Part shown: in pieces, positions 23,517 to 35,692 of the stretch
Layout: every line of letters begins with the position of its first letter
How positions within the stretch are numbered: position 1 is the stretch's first letter
DNA from: Numenius arquata
Lineage: Eukaryota > Chordata > Aves > Charadriiformes > Scolopacidae
Direction: 5' to 3'
Length of the DNA stretch: 64,000 nucleotides
NCBI RefSeq assembly: GCF_964106895.1
Contig: NC_133579.1
Location: forward strand, 2,952,501 to 3,016,500
Made by a program: the position numbers and the translations under genes
Notes under the pieces: model-generated
The model's database searches: none
The model's input: the letters and a program-made list of their open reading frames with translations, nothing else
What the model was told of the DNA's origin: nothing

Positions 23517-26219
23517 TGGTTTGTAACTATGGAACAGAAATGTCACCAACCTGTAACTTTCATCCCTGGCCCAAGTAACACAGACCAGGAAAATCAATGC
23601 ACATTGTCAAAGAAGGAGAGGAGCTAAATTGGAGGAAGTGTCCTGGGGTGTGGTGACAACTTGCTTTCATAATGAGGTCTCATATGAAATCTGAGGAATT
23701 AATTCTGCTACCTGAGGGTGCTTCTTTTTGAAACCGATCATTTGCTCAGTTCTCTTTTTCACTTCTCTTTGGGATGGTTTTTTTTGGTAGTGAATTCATT
23801 GTTTTGCACTGTGTTTTAGGCCTGTCCCTCCATCTCCTGTAGGAGCAGTTTCTAGCTATGATGAGTTTCTCAAAATAGGAAAGGAAGCCTGGCATCCGGT
23901 CTCTGGTTAATGCAAGCACAACTCAGAACTGCAGTTTTGCCAACAGTTTAAATCAACACAACCAAGCTCATTACTTGGCTCGTTTGCTGCTGTTTTCTGA
24001 GGGGAAAGCAGGAGGGCAATTCTTCCCTGTAACTGAGTCTCTGTTCTTACCTCTCTTGTTCAGTGCTGGGATTGAAGAACAATGTGTGCCAAACACCGTG
24101 GGTCACTCCGGAGTTCTTAAACCGCCTTACAAGTTACTTTTACACTGCTACTACTTTTTCAGCATTAGGTAGTTTTTCCTTTTTTCAGTAAAAAAAAAAG
24201 AAGATTAATACTTTCCTGTGGGTACTGTGCCTTACCACAGCGTATGGTTCCTTCCACAATATTTTTCTGCTTGTAGAGTGAGCCTACTTCTTCCCATGTT
24301 TTATGACTGTATGAGAGCTTGAAAACTACAGGAAAAAAAAAGTTAAATACAAGCTCTCAAAAACTTTTGGTGACTTAACTTGGTCTCCGAAGCTGTGGGT
24401 TCAAAGCCCTTCTTGGATCTGGAACTGGCAGACAGTAACACTCAGTTTGAATATTCCCTGTTGGATGCATCATTCAAATGAAAACACAGCCACCGTCTGT
24501 TTTCATACCTCCTGGAGGATTTCTCCCTTTCTAAAGATCTCCTTGTTCTCTACAAAAAGATATATTATTTTCTACTGCAATCTCAAATAGATGGATTTAG
24601 GGTAGGGGGTTTCCCTGCATCGTAGGGGAATTTATTCTTAAGCCACAGAGCAGTGTAGTGGTTTTCAGTGGCCCCAGCACAGCCTTTTCTTTTCTTCCCC
24701 ACTTAATAACCAATTAGCAAGGCTTAGCGTATCCAGATCAATCTTTCTCAAGCTGCTGTCTCTGTCTAGTTCTGTTAGTGCGGTGTACAGGGGACACCCC
24801 ACTCTCCTCCCGTACATTCCTGCCCCCAGATTCTGCTTTTTCATTCCCTATACGCTAAAGAACCCCACAAGCTGATTTAAAGACATCCCAGGCCACCCTG
24901 CAGAAATGGGCGGAAGTTTTCACAACGTGGACAGGTTTGTTCCATGATTTACAAGTACTGTGCTGTAGTTGTAATACCCAAAGCTTCCTCATAAACTATA
25001 TAGTCACTAAAACATCTTGCATACCTTTCAGACACCTACAACACCTCCAAGTTGGGCTAGTTTTATGGGTTTCTCTACAGTGAAAATACAGAGAGAAGCA
25101 TTTCCAAAGGCTGATTCCTCCCACCTGTCTGTTAAAGCAGGATTATTTGTGCTCCAGAGGGACCTGTCTCCTCCTGCTCACAGTAGACGTTGAACTTTGA
25201 CTACATCCTTGGCGAGTTCAGGGTTAAGTGAGAATGGATCCATCCATGAATCACTAGCCTGCCATTTCTTCTCCAATCGACAGTTTATTGGGGATTCTAC
25301 TAAAATAAAAGATGCTATTGGTTATGAAGCAATTAGCCGTATAAATAGGGATAGTTCAAAGTTTTGCAGGAACATCACCTGTAGCGATGCACTCCAGCAT
25401 TTGCAGGCATTGTGCAAAAAATGTCTATAGGAGAAAACACCTTTGCAGATGAGATACATCCAGACCTGAGTCAGTGGTACGTGGTACTAGGGTCTTGCAG
25501 GATCAATTTTAGGAGTGGAGTTCTTGTTCCGAGCAGTCCAGCTCCCGGGAGTTATTCCTCCCCAGAGAAAGTCAGAGTTTTGTTAGTGTGAGGCTGGGCA
25601 CAGAAATATAACTATATTTAGCTCTAAGATAATATCTACTTCACTGGTTGAGGAGACAGTAACGAGAGAGGATGGCTTTAAACTAGAGAAAAAATTGTTT
25701 CAAAGTGGAGGGACAATTTAAATTCTTTAACCTCTGCTTGTATTCGCTACTTCTTGGCTTCTAGCGTATGAAAGCTTCTTGGCATGTGCCCTGCCTGGGG
25801 TCGAGTAGGACGTGGGAGAGATTGTGCTTGGATGTCTGGAGTACTACCACTTGGGGGGGAAAATGTGTAGCATTCCAACAGATATAATTAATGACAAGTG
25901 TTGTTGTCTTTCTCCTGTGCCATCCACCCACTGGCTGCCTGGTGCTGACCCCTTGCTGTCCTGCTGACCTCTCCAAAGTTTATTTTAAAAAGGCATCCTT
26001 GCTTTCCCAAACTTTTCAGCTGGGCTTCCCTTGGGCTTCTCCTTCAGTGCATGCCCAGGACCGTGCCTGTGTCCACTGCTCAGCGATCAGACACAAGTGT
26101 TTCCATTAGAGGGATGATTAATGGAACCCTCCTTGGGAATGGGAACGGGAGAAGTGGGTAATGCAAGGCCAGAAACATGTTAAAACCGAACAAAGGAACT
26201 TTGTTTCTTTGTTTCAAAA

Positions 26220-26640
26220 ATAACTTATTTTTCAAGCGTGCGGCGGATTGCCCTGACTCGCTTGGGTCCTGCCCACATCAGTAGAACGCTCCGGTTGTTT
26301 CCGCGGTGGCGGGCTTGAAAGAATTTCGTGCTTTCACTTTGCAGCGCGCGACCACATCAAATAATTCCACCGGCTGCCTTGGCTTCTGGGTTGGCAGATT
26401 TAGTAGACGGAGGGCTTTAATGCCGTGCACTGCAGGTGCACGGGGGTCTCTACGCCGAAAGGCAGGGTAATAAAACAACGTACAGGACTGAGGAGGATAG
26501 AGGAATCCAAAGCGGCTATTTATGAGAGCGCAGCTGTCAAGTTACTCCTGCCTGGTAGCATTCTCCAAAGAGGAAAAACTGCATGACTAAGTCCCTCATT
26601 TGCATGATGAGGATCACAGATTGGTTTCTGTCTGATCTCA
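26220..26640. promoter_or_regulatory. Candidate conserved non-coding element with a perfect inverted repeat
   Basis: The block is CpG-rich (GCGTGCGGCGG, TTTCCGCGGTGGCGGG, CAGCGCGCGACC) and motif-dense. It has a MEF2-like CTATTTATGA at about 26517, an E-box CAGCTG at 26531-26536 and an octamer ATTTGCAT at 26598-26605. A perfect inverted repeat CCGTGCAC-TGCAG-GTGCACGG occupies 26423-26443. It contains no coding exon that I recognise. Confidence 0.35.
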
Positions 26641-26659
26641 AGCCTCACCTCCGCCCTCA

Positions 26660-27670
26660 GCTTACCCCTTTTCTTTTTACGGGATGTTAGAGGCAAAAAA
26701 AACCCCTGTTTCTCCCATTTCCGTTAGACCCCGTGCTCTTTGGGTGCCCGGGGACAGCATCCGCCCCGTCAGCCAAGGGCACCTGCAGGTTGACACGGTG
26801 CGAGTGTAAAATGGGCCCAGTGACTGATTTTTCACTACTGAGGGGAACCGGTGAAAAACCATCAATGAGAGAGTAATAATTTTGGGAGGAGGCTGGGAGC
26901 TCCGTGCTACCGCTTCCCTGGGAAAGCGAAGGGCTGGTGTTTCTAGCGCATCCAGGTAGGACCTTCCACAATGTTTTAAAGAGGAAGAAGCTTTGCTGTT
27001 TTCCAGGAGAAACCGGTGCTTTTGTTGCTTGCTCGTGTAAGTCTATCAGTGCATTAAGAGCTTTGTAGAGACCGCAATAGAAAACGTAACCTTCCCACAA
27101 GCTCCTCTGCCTGCCAAACTTTGCTGTCCATCAGAAACAATCAGTTCCAAGTACTTGGTAAGTTGTTGTGCGACATGGTGCACGTCATGTTCTTTATTAT
27201 AGAGTCCATTTTTCAAGGCTGGAGCTTGATCCCGTTGCCGAATCAGAAGAAGTGGGCAACAGGGGGACTCAGGCACGTGGCCGGAGCTGCCGTTTTCCCC
27301 TCCTACAAACCAGGTCTGAAACTCCTTTGCCACCTGTACAGCAACAAATAAATTTTAATTCCACATTTTATTCATGAAACCAAGCTCCTGCCCTCTCCCG
27401 TGGCCAAACCCCGTCGGGCGCGATGTGCTTGTGAAAGGCTGGTGCTGGCCGGGACCCCCACGTGCCCGCGGCCCCTCCCCTGCATAGCAAAGGCATTCTG
27501 CTTTGATGGCATCTGGGCCACTGCAGCTGTTATAAGGAGGGGTTTGCCCTTTTTAGAAATTATTAGCAAAGTAAGCATGCTGTTTGTTAAAATATGTAGT
27601 GTGCGTCGTGAACTTGTAACCACAATAGAAAAAGATACCGGCCTGCGATTTCTGGCAGTCGATTGAAGAG
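26660..27670. promoter_or_regulatory. GC-richer non-coding block, possible regulatory element
   Basis: Composition is richer in G+C and CpG than the flanks, notably at 27395-27480 (CCCCGTCGGGCGCGATGTGC, then CGTGCCCGCGGCCCC). Overlapping frames exist on both strands, including a 137-residue one on the minus strand (26687-27100), but none resembles a known protein. This is a weak call. Confidence 0.22.
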
Positions 27671-29257
27671 CCCTTCCTGCCCCTGCTCCAGCGAAGGCTG
27701 GGAATTACATTTGGATTGAACGTGCAACTTAAAAAAATACATAAGTTTTGTTGTTTTTTTTTTACTTTTGTCTTTTGCCTTTAGAATTCATAATAATTTA
27801 TATTCAAATAAGAAATACTATAAATCAAACTTACATATTGAAAAACATATCAAAATATCGGGGAAAATTATTTAACTGTACCTCTTCGTACACAACCAGC
27901 TTTGATGAAATCACTGCACTAGATAAAACACAAGGGAGCTAAGACTTTTTTTTTTTTCCCTATTTTTCCTGAAAAGCACCGCTCACGTGTAAGTGCGTTG
28001 TTACTCAACATGCAACTGCTGGTAATGCTGATGCCAGTAGCACAGCTTTTGGCCAGGCACGGTATTGTAAATAGAACCAGAAAAGATCAAATGTTAGTAA
28101 TACAGCAATATAAGAAACATATGTGACTATATGAGGGAACAGCCTTTGTGCAAGTGCTGCAGAAGATACTTTCTTAAGAATGATAATTTTTTTCCCTATC
28201 ATCTTAATAATTAAACTGTTATTTCACAGTCTGTTAAGTGCAGTAGTGACTAGATTTCCCCCTCCCTGAATTGTTGAGTTTTTGTCACCTACCGTTCTTC
28301 ATTTCTTTTGTTTATATAGAGGTATTTTTTTTTTTACTGCACTTGAATGATTGATATTCATTCAGGGTATTGTTAATTGTTGCACCCTTACTGGAGGAGA
28401 CTAACAAGCTTTGTCAGTTCATTACTGCTGCTTTTGTTTTCTTTTGTATGATTAATACCCATTGTTGAGACCAAGTTACAGTTCAGTCAGTTGTGGCTTA
28501 AAGACAAGAATGAGATTAATGTTAGGGAAATATGAATTATTAACCAATTTGCAGAGGCGGTTGATTTTAATGAAGTAAGTTTCTTTACTAAGTACATGTA
28601 TGAATGGTCAAATACCTCTACGGCACAGCCAGAAAGAAAGAAATGCCACTGCTTTTCACAGCATTTGTGAAAGGGAAAGCGATTGTATCATATCATTAAC
28701 TTCTGATTTGAGTAAAATATTTTTCAGCCTTCTAGGATCTTAAATTTAGTGGAAACAGGCCAAAAAATGGATACCTCATAGACCCCATCTTCAGGGCAGC
28801 TGGGTTAGTCGAGTGCTTTAGAGTCCTTAATATTGTTGTGTGACTTGCATCTTGTGAAGCCTCACCTGAGAAATGCACAGTGGTTGACACTTTCAAGATG
28901 ATGTCTATAGAGAGAGAATTGGCCCTACCCTTTCACATCTCTTCTAGACAGGCACGTGGTTTTCCAGAACCAGAATAATTTGCTTCTGGCTGCCAGGCAA
29001 GGAGAAAAAGCTCTAGTTGTGAGGTAGAAGTGTGGTCTGCAGAAACGCTGCGTTTTCCTGAAAGAACTGAGAGATTTGCAGCATTTGAATTTCTCTTTTT
29101 GTGTGTCATCCATAGGAGAAAGAGATATGCTGTTTGGCACATATATTTCTAAAAGTGAGGGTGAATATTCCCACATAACAAATAGTGAGGGCAAAATGGG
29201 TTTCCTAGTGGAGCAGGCTGAAATGCGATAGACACTGGGGTGCATTAGGAAGCCTTC

Positions 29258-29516
29258 TCACAGAATCACAGAATGGTGGGGGTTGGAAGGGACCTCTGGA
29301 GATCAGCTAGATCCAACCTCCCTGCCAGAGCAGGTCCCTCAGGAACGTGTCCAGGTGGGTTTGAATGTCTCCAGAGAAGGAGACTCCCCCACCTCTCTGG
29401 GCAGCCTCTTCCAGGGCTCTGCCACCCTCACAGGAAAGAAGTTCCTCCTCATTTTTAGATGGAACTTCATGTGTTCCAGTTTGTGCCCGTTGCCTCTTGT
29501 CCTGTCATTGGGCACC
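29258..29516 (-). mobile_element. CR1 LINE 3' fragment, antisense
   Basis: The + strand begins TCACAGAATCACAGAATGG and continues GGTTGGAAGGGACCTCTGGAGATC into the antisense RT C-terminus, ending near GTCCTGTCATTGGGCACC. Confidence 0.93.
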
Positions 29517-30373
29517 ACTTTTATTTCTCTTGTGCTGTTGGTCCAGGGCTCATTTTTGTTTAGCTGGATGTGTGTTGCAATTTAGTTAGACACGCAAGAG
29601 AGCTACTATCGTCAGTATGGGAATTAACCTCATTTATGGGGGAGAATGGTTAGATAAACATTAAAGTATTCCTCACTGATGGCAGTTCCAGGGACTTTCT
29701 TTATTTTTTGTTAGAACCATTGTAGTACTATCATTTGCAGCCTGACATTGGTTTACATGGTGGTTTGGATGATCTTCTCCAGTTGTATAATCACAGGCCG
29801 GCATGCGGAGTCTGTGGGTGGTTTTAAGAGATTTTCTAGGCTTCTTTGTTTCAGGAGTTTGGTGTCCAAACATTATACGATTTGTTTATACTGATTTCAT
29901 TGTGAAGGAAAGAATAAGTCTGATCTCCTCCTCTCTTTATTGTAACTCGATAGCATGACAGTTATCTCAAGCATGGTTTCGGTTAGGTCTTATTTGTCCT
30001 TGAAGAATATTGCTGTATAATATTCATGGCTATAAGTGTATATTTTCCCCGCTTCTGGTGGCAGCCTTAAAAAGCTAGTGTTTCCTTCATGCTATGATTG
30101 TATTGTTTATATGACAGCTAAAAGTATTAAATTCTTGGAGCTAACTGAGACGGCATAATGTTTTACTCTTCCTGGCATTTAGGTTACATTAGTATTTCTG
30201 CTTTTATTGTGATTGTGTTGATTTTAAGCAACTTAGTTTTATTGTATCACGGCAGAGTAAAACTGCTTGTAGCCTGATCCCAGAAACCTTCTCATAGGGT
30301 TTTCATACATGAGCAGGCTTATTGGAATAATTTGCATAAAGCGAGCTTGAGTAATGAAGGATTGTTATTATTT
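29517..30373. other. Intronic sequence, nothing recognised
   Basis: This is AT-rich unique sequence between two CR1 copies, with no gene seen. Confidence 0.55.
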
Positions 30374-30386
30374 ATCTTAATAAAAT
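30374..30386 (+). repeat. 13-bp direct repeat, left copy
   Basis: ATCTTAATAAAAT lies immediately 5' of the CR1. The identical 13-mer is at 30793-30805. Confidence 0.75.
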
Positions 30387-30389
30387 TCT

Positions 30390-30773
30390 GGGACTGTTTA
30401 GTATGAGGAAGAGAAGGCTGAGGGGAGACCTCATCACTCTCTACAACTACTTGAAAGGACACTGTAGAGAGGTTGGTGCTGGTCTCTTTGCACAGGTAAT
30501 TAATGACAGAACAAGGGGGAATGGCTTCAAGCTCCAGCAGGGTAGGTTTAGACTGAACATTAGGAAAGAATTTTTCACAGAAAGAGTGGTCGGGCATTGG
30601 AACAGGCTGCCCAGGGAGGTGGTTGAGTCACCATCCCTGGATGTGTTTAAGAGCTGTTTAGATGTGGTGTTGGGGGATATGATATAGGGGAGAACTTTGT
30701 AGAGTAGGGTAGATGGTTGGACTCGATGATCCCAAGGGTCTCTTCCAACCTGGATGATTCTATGATTCTATGA
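30390..30773 (+). mobile_element. CR1 LINE 3' region, sense, flanked by a 13-bp direct repeat
   Basis: The copy runs from GGGACTGTTTAGTATGAGGA (RT C-terminal region) to TTCTATGATTCTATGA at 30773. A 94-residue frame (30403-30687) covers the ORF2 C-terminus (MRKRRLRGDLITLYNYLKGH) without a stop. ATCTTAATAAAAT occurs just before it (30374-30386) and again 20 bases after it (30793-30805), which looks like a target-site duplication. Confidence 0.93.
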
Positions 30774-30792
30774 AAATCATTTATTGAAATAA

Positions 30793-30805
30793 ATCTTAAT
30801 AAAAT
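30793..30805 (+). repeat. 13-bp direct repeat, right copy
   Basis: This is identical to 30374-30386. It starts 20 bases after the CR1 3' end, and the bases in between are AT-rich and not part of the usual CR1 tail. Confidence 0.75.
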
Positions 30806-31490
30806 CTTTTATTAAGGTACAGCTGTATGTTAATTAACATGCCTCATATGGAAAAATATTAGACAAAATAACATCCTGAAGGGTTTTTTCCTTAGCTGTG
30901 GTTGGAGCAGATGCTAGGGGCTTCTGTGCTTTACACAGTAACATGGACCTACACAGGAGACGTGGACTCGGACTCTGTCCCTTCCACAAACTTAAGGTAT
31001 TCATAATGACATGTCACAGGAAGCTGTCAAAATGCAAGTAGAGCTATTTATCTGCCTTCCCAGAGAACCAGAGCCACTGTATAGCAAAAATTTAAAATAC
31101 TCAGAATTACACAGAGAAAGCAGGAGAAGGACTATTATTGCATCCTACCAGTTAAAGGAGCCACTGACAGAAATTCTCCAGGGAGCACGGGGTGATCATC
31201 AGGAGAGCTCGGTAACTGCTGTGATCATTGGACTATGGAGTCAGGCTCTTCCTTGTGCTCTTCTCTTTGACCCATGAATGTTGAGTTATTTTTTCTGCAA
31301 CAGTTGAATCTTCCCTGTCACCGATCCTGGAGGTTTGATTGTCACCTCGGAGATGGGTTGTGTGGCTTCTTGGCTTAAAGCTAAGAAATCTAAAACCTGT
31401 ATTTCTTATGCTCTGGACAAGTGTTCTCACATCTGTGCCATTGTCAAAAAGGGGAGTCTCACCTCCAACCATTTCTCTGGTGGTCATCAG
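30806..31490. other. Intronic sequence, nothing recognised
   Basis: This is unique sequence between two sense CR1 copies, with short frames only. Confidence 0.55.
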
Positions 31491-31915
31491 CACCACGAGG
31501 ATGATGAGAGGGCTGGAGAACCTCTCCTACGAAGGCAGGCTGAGAGAGTTGGGGTTGTTCAGCCTGGAGAAGAGAAGGCTCCAAGGAGACCTTATAGCCC
31601 CTTCCAGTACCTGAAGGGGTCCTACAAGAAAGCTGGGGAAGGACTGTTTGCAAGGACATGTAGCAATAGGACGAGGGGCAATGGTTCTAAACTAGAGCAG
31701 GGTAGGTTTAGATCACACATTAGGAAGAAGTTCTTTACAATGAGGGTGGTGAGACACTGGTACAGGTTGCCCAGAGAGGTGGTGGAGGCCCTATCCCTGA
31801 AGACATTCAAGGTCAGGCTTGATGAGACTCTGAGCAAGCTGATCTAGGTAAAGATGTCCCTGCTCACTGCAGGGGGGTTGGACTAGATGACCCAAAACGT
31901 TCTATGATTCTGTGA
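31491..31915 (+). mobile_element. CR1 LINE 3' region, sense, about 425 bp
   Basis: It begins CACCACGAGGATGATGAGAG, runs through CAGCCTGGAGAAGAGAAGGC and the RT C-terminus, and ends CGTTCTATGATTCTGTGA. The frame is kept in two pieces (31339-31614 and up to 31847), so there is at least one frameshift. Confidence 0.93.
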
Positions 31916-33274
31916 TCTTCTCCATGAAAACAGTGAGCTGTGCTCAGGCCTGTCAAAGAGCTGGAAGAGCCAGCCGTCTTGAGGAGAGGATTATGTCTCT
32001 GTAGATACTGACTGACCAAGCTGCCAGGTCCTCCGCGTGTGGTCCTGGCTTTGCAGCTGAACTCCAGAGAGGAGCAGGAGTTCACCTCTGGGCTTGGAGT
32101 ACCTCATTGCCTGCAGGTAGCTCCTTACTCAGCATGTAGCTTTCTTGGGTCGTTCTTCAGAGAAACCTGGCTCTCCTCTTAGCACCGAATAAAGAAACTG
32201 AGTACTTAACTTTAGACCTTTGATTTTATTCCAGGGATGTGCTATTTAAAACTTTGCTCTTACAGTGCCTAATTTGTAAGCACCTGAATTATTTATTGAA
32301 TCTAACCCTGACAGGTTATTTTGTAACTAGCAAGATTTTAAATAAGCCCTTTTTGACAGCTGTGGTTAATGGATTTTAATAATAGGTGCTAGGATGAAAT
32401 GATAAAATAGCCGTTAGCAGATCTTCCAGACTAAAAGCCAGCTGTTCAGTAAAATTGTTGGACATATATCTATATTTTTGACTGTAACTGTAAATGGAGG
32501 AAAACCAGGTCCATAGTTGCAGAGCTCAGTTAATCAGAGTCAAGGAGTGTCTAATCTGCATTGCTGAGCTGCCAGTTGGAGAGGTTCCTGAATTTAAGAA
32601 GTCAGAGCTCTTGAGGAAATCTGGTTCCTGCTTGTTAATGTCTCACTTTAAGCACTTTTTGAGCTACATAGTTCCTGAGGTATACCCTTCTTACCAGAGA
32701 AGCTGTAGGACAGTATTCATGGTGCCTGATCCGCACCAAATCATTAATACTCTTTATCTTTCTACCTGTATTGCAGTAGCAGCCAGAAGTAGAGTTAATG
32801 ACTGTAGAGCAAATCCAGGTGCTTAAATCAATATAGAAATGGTAGTAGAAGCTGAATCTGAGGGTGGATTTGGCCTTTCCATTAAAAAGGGGAGCTGCAA
32901 GCAGTAGAAAATATAAAATAATCAAAAAAAAAAAATGTACGTCTGCCACTTCACAAAAGGAATAGGAAGGTATCTGGTGTAGATTTTAGGTGAAGACTAA
33001 TCCTTCACCTCAAGATGCGTTTGCTAAAGAAACAGTTGAATTTCTGTGTAAAATAGCAGCACTGGACTAGGTAAGGGAAAAATATATGTTACTAGAGTTT
33101 TCTGCAATGTTGTCATTTAACGTGATCCACCGGAGTGATGGAAGATTAGTTTTTTGTTTCACCTTTAGGAAATACTCAAGTTCCCCCATAAGATTTTGAG
33201 GTAAAAGGAGAAGCAATGAAGTCATGATACTACTCCTGTGCTGCAAAAAGACAGGTTACAATATTTTACTGTTG

Positions 33275-33300
33275 AAAAAAAAAAAAAAAAAAAGAAAAAA
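33275..33300 (+). repeat. Poly-A tract
   Basis: Nineteen A residues followed by G and a second A run. No retroposed gene body was recognised upstream of it. Confidence 0.8.
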
Positions 33301-35672
33301 GGATATAACCTTGAAAAGGGATTGAGGGGACAGAAATAGTATACTGCTATTTTTGTTGCTAAAAAAACAGGGTTTTTTCTTTCTTCCTTGCTGTATAATA
33401 AAGGCAAACTTTGGGGCACTTGAAAGGTGTTCTCACACCTGAGACAAAAAGCTGAGTCCAAGTGTAAGCTCAACCTCCCCTTCCCTGTACTCAAGGGCTA
33501 GACAAAGTACAGCTTGCATTTCGTCCACCAGACTCAGCAGCACCTTCCAGGTTTTCCAGGTATTGTCAGAATCCTCAGATCCACGTGGTAAGTTGGAATT
33601 TATAAATCTAATCTAAAATTTTTAAAAATCCATGGAAGAAGCCCTCTTTTAAAATATTAACCTTTTCAGTTGCTGCCTTCTGTCAGAATATGTGGCACTC
33701 GCCATGTACTAGCTCTCCCCAGAAAGTGGTTTTATTTTGCATTTCACCTCTAATTCCAGGCAGTGAGAGCTGGGATTGCTGGACGCTACGGGCGAGTAAG
33801 GAATGTATAGAAGCTTAACAGCAGGGGCAACAGACCCAGGTTAAAAATTCAGTGACCAGGAACAAATGTGCCCTTTATTTCATCTCCCAGCTAAAGTCCT
33901 AGATACAGTTTATTGGCTTTAAACTTTTCTCATTTTGCAGAAAAATTTAAGCGTAGTGTTTCTTCTTAATCACAGCCACTTTAAATGGGACATGTATGGC
34001 TCTATAAATTAAGCTAACACAGAAGTCTTCTTTGTTTAAAAGACCTGGAAATTGTTTGACAGTTAACTATTAAATGGTATCTAAAATACCTGGAATTTCC
34101 TCTGAAGAAGTGTATACCTCTGCTGAGAATGACAAAACCACGTTTACACCACAAGTGATGGAAACACACTCAAAGTCAGGAGCTAAGGATATGTCTGAAA
34201 AATACTGAACTAAAGTGGTACTTCAAGGTCCCACAGAAGGTTAGTAGCAGAGCCGCTGTCTTTTGAATGAAACAGATCTTTTTTTTATCCTACAAAAGAC
34301 AGCAAGAGTTTCAGGTGCTTTCATTCAATTTGAAATGAACTAGAGACCTCCTGAATTTTTTTACACGCCGAAGAACGAGCAACTGTGAACGTGCCCCTGC
34401 AACCACAGCGTGGTGCTTGTCTGGGACATTTTGACCGGAGAGTCTATCCTGGACCTAGAAAATCTTTTCTCAAAATGGGCATATTCTCATAAAAAAAGGT
34501 TTGTTTGTTGATTTAGTGTATTTCTGAGGAAGAAATTTGCCCAGCTGTCCTCCCGACTCCTAGTTCAGTGTCCTATCCAGCTGGTCATGTGTGCCCCCTA
34601 GTAGATATGTATGAGTCCCCTCTTTGTGGGTTTAGCAAGATCTACAGCATCTTCATAATACTTCTGATGTACTTTTCTTCTCAAATTTTGGGTCTTGACA
34701 TAAAAAGGCTGGAATGAAGGATATGGTGTTGTGCATACCCAAGTGAAGGCAGGGAGCCAACAAAATGCTGTTGTAATTACCAGTGAACATTCTTGTATCA
34801 TAAAACTGCAAAGAAAAAGCTATAAATCAGAGCTGGCCTGGTGGTCCCTGGCAGCAAAGCGCAGGAGATTTGAGCTCATTCCCTGAGCTCGCCAAGAGTG
34901 GGATCCTCGCGGAGACAGCGGCTCATTCCAAGGGAAGGGCATTCCTCGTGTCTCCTGAGTGATGGCCATGAAGCACTGATTTCGGTGGGAGGCAGATCCA
35001 GCCTTCAGCCCTGCAGGAGCGATAGTCTGAAAAGTGCTGGCCATTGTGGAAAATAAAGCAAGTTGTGAACCAGAGGAATTTTATCTTCTTCTTGTGTGTG
35101 TGTTTAGGAGCCCACTGCTTTCAGCGTTAGGCCTGTGCTATTGTCCAAATCCCATATTTGATCACTTTTTGTTGTACTTGAGTATGTAAGTTTTTCCTTT
35201 AATTCAGGTATCTGCTTTCACGTTTCCATACGCTCATTCATGACACCAAACCGCCCTAAAAACCTTTTTATGGGCATTAGAAAAATGAAATGAAGTGACA
35301 CTATCCGAAATGTCTCTACTGAAATTCCTGCCCGTAATGAACATGGATTCAAACTTCATCTTCGTTTAGAAATGGGTTTTTTCTTCTATCCTGGGACATT
35401 TTTCCTTTTTTCTTTCTGGCGTCTCATGAGGATGTAGTCCTTTAAAAAAATCATTGATGTCTCTGGGTAATTTACCCATTTCAAAAAGAAATAAGTTAAT
35501 AGCGGGGGGGTAGGAAAGTATTAAAGCTGTTAGTGTTGGGCAGTTTTCTAGAAACTTTAACACAAGTGGGGGGGGATGTTTCCTGTCTCTCTGAAAGATG
35601 TGGCTTGAGCTGAGCCCACATTTACAAACAGTTTGTGAGGGGCAAAATAAGATGATCTACTGTTGTTAAAAT

Positions 35673-35692
35673 AAAAAAAAAAAAAAAAAAAA
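35673..35692 (+). repeat. Poly-A tract
   Basis: About 20 A residues, with no recognised retroposed sequence attached. Confidence 0.8.

Larger units (their letters stand above)
22007..29257. other. Intronic sequence, 7 kb without a gene; candidate regulatory blocks inside
   Basis: This is mostly unique AT-rich sequence. A weak, possibly ancient CR1 3' remnant lies at 23461-23516. Two CpG-richer blocks at 26220-26640 and 26660-27670 are listed separately. The frame at 28925-29245 on the minus strand resembles nothing I know. Confidence 0.5.

Noticed and set aside
28925..29245. 106-residue minus-strand frame as a possible processed pseudogene
   Set aside because: I could not match it to any protein, and no poly-A tail or flanking duplication is visible.
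31335..31847. 170-residue + strand frame as a possible gene
   Set aside because: Its second half is the CR1 RT C-terminus and the first part is unique intron read in frame by chance.
32060..32120. A stretch reading LEYLIACR-like residues before CAGGTAG, considered as the missing upstream STAU2 exon
   Set aside because: The residues do not match LEYLARIQGFQ, the preceding residues do not match STAU2, and the resemblance is only a few residues.
35673..35692. Poly-A tract as the tail of a retroposed gene
   Set aside because: No coding or RNA-derived body upstream and no flanking duplication.
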